Below, piece after piece: positions 1-7,166 of a DNA stretch of 44,712 nucleotides. The position numbers and the translations under genes are program-made. Source of the DNA: Planctomycetota bacterium (GTDB lineage: Bacteria; Planctomycetota; UBA1135; JACQFD01); the NCBI GenBank assembly GCA_016792805.1, contig JAEUHX010000051.1, positions 1-44,712 on the forward strand, written 5' to 3'. How positions within the stretch are numbered: the first letter of the stretch is position 1; each line of letters begins with the position of its first letter. The notes below the pieces were generated by a model. That model saw only the letters and a program-made list of their open reading frames with translations. It was not told where the DNA came from and made no database searches.

Positions 1-151
1 CCGACCCCACTAATGTGAAAGGAAACGCCGACCCTACAAATCGATTGGGAAGATGCGCGCGCGGGCGATAAAGCCCTCCAGCGATTCTTCATCGCGCGGG
101 GCAAGCCCCGCGCAATTGTTCGGCGCGTGCGCCGACCCCACAAATCGATGG
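1..151. repeat. Three copies of a short CCGACCCCAC-type intergenic motif
   Basis: The motif CCGACCCCAC followed by a few A/T bases occurs at 1-15, 28-46 (CCGACCCTAC, then AAATCGAT) and 132-151 (CCGACCCCAC, then AAATCGATGG). A related inverted version ending in ATCGAT lies at 175-200. The reverse complement, GTGGGGT(C/T)GG, recurs in other intergenic regions of the window. Function is unknown. No gene is visible in positions 1-267 beyond these repeats and one hairpin. Confidence 0.55.
94..113. repeat. Perfect 9-bp hairpin
   Basis: GCGCGGGGC and GCCCCGCGC pair perfectly around an AA loop, between two copies of the CCGACCCCAC motif. There is no following T-tract, so an intrinsic terminator is not obvious. 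It could be part of a structured intergenic repeat. Confidence 0.45.
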
Positions 152-267
152 CGATGATCCCGCGCCACGGTTTAGCGCACGCGCCAAACCACTGATCGAT
201 TCAGCGTCGGTGCTTGGAAGACGCCGGCGCGGGACACCCAGAGTTCGCTTCGGAAGTTCTGTGGGAA

Positions 268-756
268 TCAGAAATTCGGGAAGGTCGCGGCGATGAATTG
301 CGAGATGCGCGTCTCGACGAGCTGGGCCGTCGGGCTGTTGGCCACCATGTGCGAATAGGTGTGCACGCGCGCGTTGGTCTCGCCCCGGAAGATGGAGACC
401 GTCGTGAGCGGCACGTCATTGGCCTGCAGCGTCTCGTCGCACTCGGTGAGGGCGCCGAAGCTCACTAAATCGGCGTGCAGCTTCTTGGCGTCGCTCGCGG
501 GGATATAGGTGAAATCGGCCTTGCCGCCGGTGACACCCGTCGTGTTCGATCCCGACTCGGAGAGCGACACGAGGCCATTGTTATAGACGGCGAGGTGGCG
601 GTGAATCGGGCCGATGAGCGTCCAGCCCGAGATGTCGTGCACGACGAGCGGCTCCTGCAATTGAGCATTCGCGCAGGGAGCCGGGGCGCCCGCGGCCGGA
701 AGCAACCAATACCAAAGGGGAGCGGAAAGCAGAGCACCAGCGAGCATGCGAGACAT
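268..756 (-). CDS. Small exported protein of unknown function (162 aa)
   Basis: I do not recognise a family. The chosen start gives MSRMLAGALL and a hydrophobic stretch running to about residue 25, with a plausible signal peptidase site near the AGA/CANA region; the predicted frame extends further upstream, but that extension runs into the tRNA gene and looks non-coding. The mature part is about 130 residues with a hydrophilic, beta-rich look (VVHDISGWTLIGPIHRHLAV) and two cysteines, one near the N-terminus and one in the middle, that could form a disulfide. It lies alone downstream of the tRNA gene. Probably periplasmic or secreted; the role is unknown. Confidence 0.65.
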   Translation of the reverse strand: MSRMLAGALLSAPLWYWLLPAAGAPAPCANAQLQEPLVVHDISGWTLIGPIHRHLAVYNNGLVSLSESGSNTTGVTGGKADFTYIPASDAKKLHADLVSFGALTECDETLQANDVPLTTVSIFRGETNARVHTYSHMVANSPTAQLVETRISQFIAATFPNF

Positions 757-968
757 GGAATCCTCCGACGAGATCGCGCGGATCATCTCCGCGCAGAGCG
801 ATGCGGCGCCGACATCGTGGGCGGATCGAGCCCGATTCGGAAGGGGGCTTGGCGCAATCTCGAGACGGCGTGAACCCCCGAGCGACGCGAACCCCCAACC
901 ACGCAGATCCGAAATGTCGCGTACCCAACGGGGCCGCGCGAAGATCCTCCTACGACTCTCGAGTCCTC
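757..968. other. Intergenic region between the small exported gene and tRNA-Val
   Basis: About 210 bases with no convincing gene. Short frames here are shadows of the upstream extension of the exported protein. A promoter for the exported gene should lie here on the minus strand, but I cannot point to a clear -35/-10 pair. Confidence 0.4.
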
Positions 969-1045
969 TGGTGGGCGGCGCAGGAGTCGAACCTGCGACC
1001 TCCACAATGTGAGCGTGGCGCTCTAACCAACTGAGCTAGCCGCCC
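969..1045 (-). tRNA. tRNA-Val (anticodon CAC)
   Basis: Read on the minus strand, the sequence folds as a full cloverleaf. The acceptor GGGCGGC (1045-1039) pairs with GCCGCCC (979-973). The D arm is GCTC/GAGC. The anticodon stem CCACG/TGTGG (one G-T pair) encloses the 7-base loop CTCACAT, giving anticodon CAC. The variable loop is AGGTC and the T arm is GCAGG-TTCGACT-CCTGC. Discriminator A is followed by an encoded CCA at 971-969. CAC decodes the Val codon GUG. All stems pair, so it looks functional. Confidence 0.96.
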
Positions 1046-1111
1046 CAGGGAAGGCGAGAAAGATAGCGTCCGGCCGAAGTTGGGCAACGGGGCGCGCTGC
1101 GGCCGGGAAGG

Positions 1112-1189
1112 GGAGGCGCCGCTTCGGAGGACATTCCAGAACGCCTCCGACTCCGTGCCGAGCTGGTCACTCGGCGATGCGGCGCCTCC
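1112..1189. repeat. Nested inverted-repeat structure downstream of etfA
   Basis: GGAGGCGCCGC (1112-1122) pairs with GCGGCGCCTCC (1179-1189). Inside are two smaller pairs: TCGGAGG/CCTCCGA (1124-1130/1144-1150) and CCGAG/CTCGG around 1159-1174. The whole could fold as a multi-branched hairpin just past the etfA stop (minus strand). It may act as a 3' end structure or be a degenerate mobile palindromic element; the inner GGAGGACATTCCAG resembles the terminal arms of the repeat family described elsewhere in the window. Confidence 0.5.
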
Positions 1190-1198
1190 GCGGGGTCG

Positions 1199-2176
1199 TC
1201 AGCTCGCGGCCCTGAGGCGCCGCACTTCTTCCGTGAGCACCGGCAACACCTCGAACACGTCCCCCACGATCCCGTAGTCGGCCACTTTGAAAATGGGCGC
1301 CTCGGGGTCTTTGTTGATGGCGACAATCACGCGCGACGACGACATGCCCGCCAGATGCTGAATCGCACCGGAGATGCCGCACGCGATGTAGAGCGTCGGT
1401 GACACCGTCTTGCCGGTCTGCCCGACCTGCTCATCGTGGGGACGCCAGCCAGCGTCGACCACCGCTCGCGACGCGCCGACGGCCGCATTGCCGAACGCCG
1501 TCGCGAGTGCCTCCAGCAGCCCCCAGTGCTCCGGACCCTTCATGCCGCGGCCACCGCTCACGACGACGGGCGCTTCGGTCACGTCGAGCTTGTTGGCCAC
1601 CGCCGCCAAGACCTCTTTCACGACGGCGCGCAAGCTCACTTCTCCGGCTTCGCGCGTCGTGACGGCGACCGGCGCGCCGGCGTCGGTCTGCGCGAACACG
1701 TTCGGACGCAGCGTCGCCACGAGGAGCGACTCCGCGGCCTTCACCGTGAGCGTCGCCTTGCCGGCGTACACCGGGCGCTTCGCGAGCAGCTTCCCGCCAG
1801 CCACCGTGAACCCGACGCAATCGCTCGCAACGCCGGCGTGGGTCAGTACCGCAACCTGCGGTGCCAGATCCTTGCCCTGTGGCGTCGACGCAACAAAAAT
1901 CGCGGTCGGCTGCATTTGTGCGGCAACCTTATGAATCGCCGCCGCATATCCGTCGCCTGAATATTGAGTAAACTTCGGTCCGGCAAGCGCGATCACCTCC
2001 GACGCGCCCGCCTTGCCGAGCACTTCGCCGGCATTGGCCGGCGCCGCCCCGACGAGCACCGCCGACACGCTGCCGCCCAGCTCTTTTGTAAGGCGCGCCG
2101 CCTCCGAAACCGCCTCCAGGGAAGCCTTGCGGACGGCGCCGTTGCGAACTTCCGCGTAGACGAGGATTCCTGCCAT
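1199..2176 (-). CDS. etfA: Electron transfer flavoprotein, alpha subunit
   Basis: 325 aa, the usual EtfA length. The N-terminal Rossmann-like half (ILVYAEVRNGAVRKASLEAV) is followed by the FAD-binding C-terminal domain, with the family signatures VVSGGRGMKG (about residue 207), YIACGISGAIQHLAGM and INKDPEAPIFKVADYGIVGD. The protein binds FAD and, with EtfB, carries electrons from acyl-CoA and related dehydrogenases to the membrane quinone pool via ETF dehydrogenase. Its ATG overlaps the etfB stop by one base (TAATG), indicating co-translation. No ETF-ubiquinone oxidoreductase or acyl-CoA dehydrogenase lies in the window, so the electron donor is unknown. Confidence 0.96.
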   Translation of the reverse strand: MAGILVYAEVRNGAVRKASLEAVSEAARLTKELGGSVSAVLVGAAPANAGEVLGKAGASEVIALAGPKFTQYSGDGYAAAIHKVAAQMQPTAIFVASTPQGKDLAPQVAVLTHAGVASDCVGFTVAGGKLLAKRPVYAGKATLTVKAAESLLVATLRPNVFAQTDAGAPVAVTTREAGEVSLRAVVKEVLAAVANKLDVTEAPVVVSGGRGMKGPEHWGLLEALATAFGNAAVGASRAVVDAGWRPHDEQVGQTGKTVSPTLYIACGISGAIQHLAGMSSSRVIVAINKDPEAPIFKVADYGIVGDVFEVLPVLTEEVRRLRAAS

Positions 2177-2934
2177 TAGAGCACCTTCGACTCTTCACGA
2201 AGCCTACGGAGAAGCTCGGGCACCGCTTCCTTGCCCTTGCCCATGAATCGGCCGGCCTGACGCGCCGGCGGAAGCGACATTTCGACAACTGTGAGTTTCG
2301 GGGCGACCGCGGGGGCGGCCACTTCCTCGAGCGGCTTCTTCTTGGCCGCCATGATTCCGGGGAGCTTCACATATCGCGGCTCATTGAGCCCTTTTTGTGC
2401 AGTAAAGACCGCCGGGAGCTGCGCCTCGACCACCTCGCGCGCGCCGCCTTCGATCTCGCGCTCGCACCGCGCCGTGTCGCCCTGAATTTCCATCTTCACC
2501 ACTTCGGTCACGCAGGCGTAGCCGAGCATGGCCGCCACCATCGAGCCGACGTGGCCGTTGTCGCGGTCGACGGCCTGCTTGCCCATCATCACGACGCGAA
2601 CATTGAGCTTCTGAATCTGATCCGCCAGCGCGCGCGCGATCGAGTAGGCGTCGCGCGCCTCGAGCTGGTCGTCCTTTAGCAGCACGGCCTTGTCGGCGCC
2701 GCGCGCGAGCTCGTTGCGGAGCTCCTTTTGCGCATCGCCAGGGCCGAGGCAGATCACCGTCACGGTTCCGCCTCCGGTTTTCTCTTTCACGCGGAGGGCC
2801 TCTTCCACCGCGAACTCATCAAAGGGGTTCAATTCATACTGAACGCCGGTCGGGTCGATCGAGGTGCCCGAGGCGCCCACTTTCACGCGCGTGTCGGTCG
2901 ACGGCACGCGCTTCACACAAACGGCGACATCCAT
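2176..2934 (-). CDS. etfB: Electron transfer flavoprotein, beta subunit
   Basis: 252 aa from the ATG at 2934, chosen because EtfB proteins begin M-x-h-x-V-C-V-K-R-V-P-D/S-T-D as here (MDVAVCVKRVPSTDTRVKV). A longer frame upstream lacks homology. Other signatures are ELNPFDEFAVEEALRVKE, the adenine-nucleotide region MMGKQAVDRDNGHVGSMVAAMLG and the recognition-loop segment QKGLNEPRYVKLPGIMAAKKK, used in docking with partner dehydrogenases. It forms the heterodimer with the downstream etfA product and binds AMP. Cytoplasmic. The two genes form an operon transcribed from the lptB side; 109 bases separate etfB from lptB. Confidence 0.95.
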   Translation of the reverse strand: MDVAVCVKRVPSTDTRVKVGASGTSIDPTGVQYELNPFDEFAVEEALRVKEKTGGGTVTVICLGPGDAQKELRNELARGADKAVLLKDDQLEARDAYSIARALADQIQKLNVRVVMMGKQAVDRDNGHVGSMVAAMLGYACVTEVVKMEIQGDTARCEREIEGGAREVVEAQLPAVFTAQKGLNEPRYVKLPGIMAAKKKPLEEVAAPAVAPKLTVVEMSLPPARQAGRFMGKGKEAVPELLRRLREESKVL

Positions 2935-3043
2935 GGGAGAAATGCCCATCGCCGGATCGCCGCCGAACAGCTCGGCCAGTACGCCCGGCAAATTGGGGCG
3001 AAAAGTCTAGCAGCTGGAGCCGCTTCTCGGCGCGCGCCCTCGG

Positions 3044-3787
3044 TCAGCTCGGACCCACCCTCGGCAAGTCGAAAGACTCGCCGAGGTAGACGCGCCGCAC
3101 ATGGGGATCGGCGACGAGATCCTGCGGGCGTCCCTGCTGGAGGATCTTCCCCTCAAAGATGATGTAGGAGCGCGTCGTGATGGCGAGGGTCTCGCGGACG
3201 TTGTGGTCGGTCAGCAAGATCCCGATACCCTGGCTCTGGAGCGTGCGCAGGATCCCTTGGATATCTTGGACCGCGATCGGATCGACGCCGGCGAACGGCT
3301 CATCCAGCAACAGCAGCTTCGGTCCGCGGGCCAGCGCGCGGGCGACCTCGAGGCGTCGGCGCTCGCCGCCCGAGAGAGTCTCCGCGAGGCTTTTGCGGAC
3401 TTTCTGGAGCCCGAGCTGGTCGAGCACCGACTCGAGGCGCTCGAGGCGCGCCGCGCGCCGAAGAGACATCGTTTCAAGGATTGCGATGACGTTGTCTTCC
3501 ACGGTCATGCGCCGAAACACCGAAGGCTCCTGCGCGAGATATCCCATGCCGCGGCGCGCGCGCTGGTACATCGGAAGGCGCGTCACGTCCTTGCCCTCAA
3601 GCCAGACTTTTCCCTCGGTCGGCGTCACCATCCCGACGGTCATGCGGAAGCTGGTGGTCTTACCCGCGCCGTTGGGGCCGAGGAGCCCCACGATCTCGCC
3701 GGCACTGACGGCGAAGGAGACCCCGGCGACGACAGCGCGGCCGCGGTAAACCTTCCTCAGGCCGTCGGTTTCGAGCAGAGCTTCCAT
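3044..3787 (-). CDS. lptB: LPS export ABC transporter ATP-binding protein LptB
   Basis: 247 aa, standard LptB length. Walker A GPNGAGKTT (37-45), Q-loop YLAQEPSVFRRMTVEDN (84-100, the LptB-typical stretch), signature LSGGE (138-142), Walker B LLLLDEP (158-164), switch His195 in LTDHNVRETL, and the LptB tail YIIFEGKILQQG. It powers extraction of lipopolysaccharide from the inner membrane with LptF/G, so the organism should make LPS or a related lipid. LptA, C, F and G are not in the window. A GTG codon at 3814 could extend the N-terminus by nine residues, but the ATG at 3787 fits family alignments better. Confidence 0.94.
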   Translation of the reverse strand: MEALLETDGLRKVYRGRAVVAGVSFAVSAGEIVGLLGPNGAGKTTSFRMTVGMVTPTEGKVWLEGKDVTRLPMYQRARRGMGYLAQEPSVFRRMTVEDNVIAILETMSLRRAARLERLESVLDQLGLQKVRKSLAETLSGGERRRLEVARALARGPKLLLLDEPFAGVDPIAVQDIQGILRTLQSQGIGILLTDHNVRETLAITTRSYIIFEGKILQQGRPQDLVADPHVRRVYLGESFDLPRVGPS

Positions 3788-3788
3788 C

Positions 3789-3807
3789 TGTGGAGAAGTT
3801 GTGGAGG
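3789..3807. promoter_or_regulatory. Composite motif TGTGGAGAA-N2-TGTGGAGG, copy 1
   Basis: Two TGTGGA-type 9-mers lie 11 bases apart, one helical turn, directly against the lptB start codon on its upstream side. The second copy is at 3947-3965. The half-sites differ by one base from a DnaA-box-like TGTGGAnAA, but no replication genes are nearby, so a transcription-factor operator for lptB is equally possible. Confidence 0.35.
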
Positions 3808-4159
3808 AGCGCACTCGTGTGAAGAAACCCCGTAGCGATCACGGGAGAAGCTTCGATGACGCATTCCTGTGCCGACCGTGGCGCTGTGCCGAGGCACAGC
3901 TGCGAAGTCAGATTCTAAATGGTTGTAAGCAAACAACTTAGAAGCTTGTGGAGAACCTGTGGAGGCGATGGGCGGAGGCACGTCGCTTACCCAGGGCATG
4001 AAACTGGTGCAAGGAGAATCCGTACTCTGGACCGCCACGGATCCCGGCCTCGGGTGTGGAAAAGGACAAAAAACGGCTCGCCCAGGGCGCCGCACCCCTT
4101 GACAGGCAGCGCGGCAAGACTCCGAGCGACAGGCGCCCCGTCGACCCCTCGGGCGAAGC
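3808..4159. other. Intergenic region upstream of lptB
   Basis: About 350 bases without a supportable gene. It holds a hairpin GCTGTGC/GCACAGC (3883-3900), an AT-richer interrupted palindrome TTCTAA/TTAGAA with inner GTTG/CAAC (3913-3943), the second TGTGGAGAA composite motif (3947-3965) and one further 9-mer TGTGGAAAA (4055-4063). The AT-richer patch around 3910-3945 is the best place for the lptB promoter. The stretch 4064-4159 shows nothing. Confidence 0.4.
3947..3965. promoter_or_regulatory. Composite motif TGTGGAGAA-N2-TGTGGAGG, copy 2
   Basis: This has the same two 9-mers and the same 11-base spacing as the copy at 3789-3807, and differs only in the two-base spacer (CC instead of GT). 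It lies next to the AT-richer palindrome at 3913-3943. Conservation of both half-sites and spacing suggests a bound protein; its identity is unknown. Confidence 0.35.
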
Positions 4160-5599
4160 TCATCGAATCCACCCTACTCGGAGGACGGGGCTCACCGGCG
4201 GAACCGGCCAGAAAAGTGCGAATGCGCGTCCCACAAATGCGTCGCGCGCCACAGTCTGACAGGCCGTCGGGATCGAGCTCGCAAGCCGGCCTTCGTCCTC
4301 GCGGTATGCATACTCTTCGCCGTAAATGTCACGAAAAATTCGGCCCTCGATTCTGCCGTCGCTGCTGCGCCCCGGCCGCGGATTCTCCGTGGGCTGGGCC
4401 CCCGAAGTCATCATTCCACCTGTAAGTTTCAGGTCGCCGAGCTGGGGCGAACGGATCGAGATCAGCCGTTGCTTCCAGAAGCGGCCGTCGACGCTGTCGA
4501 CGGAATTGTCGCCGAGCATGAAATAGTGATTCTCAGGGATCTGTACAGACACAAATGTTTCGTTCTGCACCTGATTCGCGTAGTGGAGGTCGCGGTCGAC
4601 GGCGAGACTCTCGAGCGTGATCGCGCCGCCCTCCGTCGAGATCTGGAGCCGGCTCGACGTGGTGAACCCGGGGTGAAACTTCTCGGGCGCATGGGCGCTG
4701 ATGAACTCGGAGCGCAGCACGGTGACTCCATCGATCGAGATTCCGACGGCTTCGTCGGCGCGCCAGACTTCGATCTCCTGCCGCGATCCGAGCCGGAGCG
4801 ACCCCTCGGCGCGGGCAAGCTCCCGGTCGTTGTAGAGGAGGCGCAGCGCGCCATTCCCAGCCGGGCCCGAGAGTTCAGCGACCAGCGTGTCGCCGCCCCA
4901 GTCGAGGGCGATCCGCAGCGCGGCGTGCTGTGCGTCGGGGCGCGCCGCGGTGCGCACGCGAAGGTCGCGAACGACCGAGCTTCCCTCGGAGCGATATCCC
5001 GCCGCGCGCAGGGCCTCGGTAACGGCGCCCGGATAGCCGTGCACATAGGCGTCGGTGATGGGGGCCACCGTGGCGAGACGGCATGAGCCCGTGGCTTCCC
5101 ACAGATCACCGTTCTGTTGGAACCCCGTGGCGTTCCAGAATCCCGAGGCGCCGCCCTTCGATGTCCACACTTCGCGCCACAGGCTCCGCTGCACGTCCGG
5201 CCGCTTGCGCACAATTCGCCACTCCTGCTTTGCCTCGCGACGCACATAGACGTCCCCGTAGGCGAGCATCAGCTCCTCGCCGGGCAGCCCGACGACGCGC
5301 TTGATGTAACGATTCGAATGGTCCAGCGGGAACTGGAAAACCCACACTTCCCAACGCTTGGGGTCGGCGTAGAACGCTGTGAGCTTGTCGACCAGGATGC
5401 GGTCGTAGATCTGGAGCCCCGGAGTTCCCGGGCGCCCGCGCGCCGTGTCGAGCCCCATGAGGGTCGGCTGCATCGAGCCGGTGGGGATCTGAAACGGCTC
5501 CAGCGTGAAGTACTTGAGCAGCAGGGCGGTGGCAATCGCCACGGCCGCAGTCTCGAGGTTGTCGCGCCAGGGCTGGCGTTCGCGGGCGGGAGGCGTCAT
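4160..5599 (-). CDS. lepB: Signal peptidase I, long form (second tandem copy)
   Basis: 479 aa, much longer than the 250-330 aa of most LepB proteins. One N-terminal membrane segment (about 17-32) precedes the catalytic Ser42 in PTGSMQPTL; the general base is Lys100 in RYIKRVVGLPGE; box E is GDNSVDSVDGRFW (363-375). About 240 residues separate the Lys and box E regions. The part at 220-345 reads as an inserted beta-sandwich (GALRLLYNDRELARAEG, then VGISIDGVTVLRSEF), resembling concanavalin/LamG-like modules. A second insertion (about 378-455) precedes the final VGRAF segment. It cleaves signal peptides at the outer face of the inner membrane. The start is ATG at 5599, because upstream sequence is unlike LepB. 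It lies 55 bases after its paralogue, in the lepA operon. Confidence 0.9.
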   Translation of the reverse strand: MTPPARERQPWRDNLETAAVAIATALLLKYFTLEPFQIPTGSMQPTLMGLDTARGRPGTPGLQIYDRILVDKLTAFYADPKRWEVWVFQFPLDHSNRYIKRVVGLPGEELMLAYGDVYVRREAKQEWRIVRKRPDVQRSLWREVWTSKGGASGFWNATGFQQNGDLWEATGSCRLATVAPITDAYVHGYPGAVTEALRAAGYRSEGSSVVRDLRVRTAARPDAQHAALRIALDWGGDTLVAELSGPAGNGALRLLYNDRELARAEGSLRLGSRQEIEVWRADEAVGISIDGVTVLRSEFISAHAPEKFHPGFTTSSRLQISTEGGAITLESLAVDRDLHYANQVQNETFVSVQIPENHYFMLGDNSVDSVDGRFWKQRLISIRSPQLGDLKLTGGMMTSGAQPTENPRPGRSSDGRIEGRIFRDIYGEEYAYREDEGRLASSIPTACQTVARDAFVGRAFALFWPVPPVSPVLRVGWIR

Positions 5600-5654
5600 G
5601 GCTCGAGCGTCGAGGGCGCGCAGTGTCGGCTCCGGCGAGCGTCGTGCGACAGAA

Positions 5655-7100
5655 TTATCGAATGAGCTGAAACCGCGCCGCGGGGCTGAACGGCGGCAGC
5701 GGCCAGAAGACGAAGAACGCGCGGCCGAGGAAGAACTCGCGCGGCACGGTATGGCGCACTTCGGTTCCGTGATCCTCATTGCGCTCGAAGCGGTACTCCT
5801 CCCCGAGTTCGTCGCGGAAGATCCACTGGCTGCGCAGCGCAGGGTCGGTGCTTTGGTTGCGGCGCGGATTGGGGCTCACAGACTCTCCCGACGTCGAGAG
5901 CCCGCCGCGAAGTGTAATCTTCCCGCGGACGGGGTCGTCGATGGTGATGCGCTTCTCCTTCCAGAAGCGTCCGTCGAGGCTGTCGCTCGAGTTGTCGCCC
6001 ATCATGAAATACTCGCCCTCGGGAATTGTGGCGGAGAGGAATTCGTCCTGGATGCGATTGGTGTAATGAATGTCGCGGTCGAGCGCGAGGGAGTCGATCG
6101 CGATCGGCCCGCCTTCCGACTCAATCTTTGCTTTGTTGGGGCTCGAGAACGGAATATTGAAACTCTCCACCGGGTGCGTGCTGGCAAACTCGGCGCGCAA
6201 GATCACTTCTCCATCCAGCGTGATCTGGGCCGCCTCGTCGGCGCGCTGGAACTGCACTTCGTGCAGCTTGCCCGGCGCGAGCCGGCCGGGCACCGTCGCG
6301 AGTTCGCGATCATTGAGGACGATTTTGTGGTATCCCGTTCCGTTCGGCCCGGAGAGCTCGGCGCGCAGGAGGTCGGCGCCCCAGTCCACATGCAGTGCGA
6401 GCTGGCTGTGCTGCGCGCTCGGCCGCACTGCGGCCCGCACGCGCAGATCGCGTACGGCGGTGGAACCCGGCCTGGGGCCGCTGATCTCCGACAGCGGGCC
6501 GCGGATGCCGGGCGGGTAACCGTCGAGGTAGGCGTCGCGGATGTACTCGCGCGTGACGGCCCGCGCCGAGCCCTCGGCGGAGAGCGCGCTGCCGGACTCT
6601 TCGAAGCCGCTCAAGTCCCAGAATGTGCCGGGGCGCTGCTCGCCGGCGGAAGCCCACACTTCGCGCCAGAGCGATTCTTGAACATGCGCGGGCTTCCGCA
6701 GAATGCGCCACTCCTCGCGCTCGTCGCGGCGCACAAAAAGGTCGCCATAGGCGACGCGGATCTGCTCCCCCGGCAAACCGACGACACGCTTGATGTAACG
6801 ATTCGAGCGGTCGAGCGGGAACAGAAAAACCCACACTTCCCAACGTTTCGGATCGCGGAAGAACGGCGTCGTTTTGTCGACGAGGATGCGGTCGGAGACT
6901 CGCAACGCCGTGCGCGCATAGCCCGGATACCCTCGCGAGGTATCGAGTCCCATGAGCGTCGGCTGCATGGAGCCCGTGGGGATCTGAAACGCCTCGAGGG
7001 TGAAATACTTGAGAACGAGCGCCATCACCACCGCGACGGCCGCGGTCTCGAGGTGTTCGCGCCACGGGTGCCGTTCGCCCGGCGCCTTCTCGCTGCTCAC
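5655..7100 (-). CDS. lepB: Signal peptidase I, long form (first tandem copy)
   Basis: 481 aa with a GTG start, 66 bases after lepA; lepA-lepB linkage is a widespread arrangement. Membrane segment about 18-33, catalytic Ser44 (PTGSMQPTL), Lys104 (YIKRVVGLPGE), box E GDNSSDSLDGRFW (368-380) and C-terminal LGRAFFVFWPLPPFSP. It is collinear with the copy at 4160-5599 along its whole length, including the large insertion (here ITLDGEVILRAEF) and the second insertion before the C-terminus. Conservation is strongest around the catalytic boxes and weaker in the insertions, so the duplication looks old enough for specialisation. Both copies keep all catalytic residues, so both should be active. Confidence 0.92.
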   Translation of the reverse strand: MSSEKAPGERHPWREHLETAAVAVVMALVLKYFTLEAFQIPTGSMQPTLMGLDTSRGYPGYARTALRVSDRILVDKTTPFFRDPKRWEVWVFLFPLDRSNRYIKRVVGLPGEQIRVAYGDLFVRRDEREEWRILRKPAHVQESLWREVWASAGEQRPGTFWDLSGFEESGSALSAEGSARAVTREYIRDAYLDGYPPGIRGPLSEISGPRPGSTAVRDLRVRAAVRPSAQHSQLALHVDWGADLLRAELSGPNGTGYHKIVLNDRELATVPGRLAPGKLHEVQFQRADEAAQITLDGEVILRAEFASTHPVESFNIPFSSPNKAKIESEGGPIAIDSLALDRDIHYTNRIQDEFLSATIPEGEYFMMGDNSSDSLDGRFWKEKRITIDDPVRGKITLRGGLSTSGESVSPNPRRNQSTDPALRSQWIFRDELGEEYRFERNEDHGTEVRHTVPREFFLGRAFFVFWPLPPFSPAARFQLIR

Positions 7101-7166
7101 GGGCGGCCGTTGCCGGTTGCGGCTCGAGGCCCGTCTTGGACGCGCACAGTGCCGGACAACATCTCG

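Noticed and set aside
3990..4060. Possible second tRNA on the minus strand, because one frame reads like a tRNA translation (SRVRILLAPV) and ends in CACCA
   Set aside because: No acceptor, D or T stems pair; the T-loop consensus is absent.
3789..4063. Chromosomal replication origin
   Set aside because: Only a few degenerate DnaA-like 9-mers are present, with no dnaA, dnaN or gyrase genes; kept only as a motif observation.
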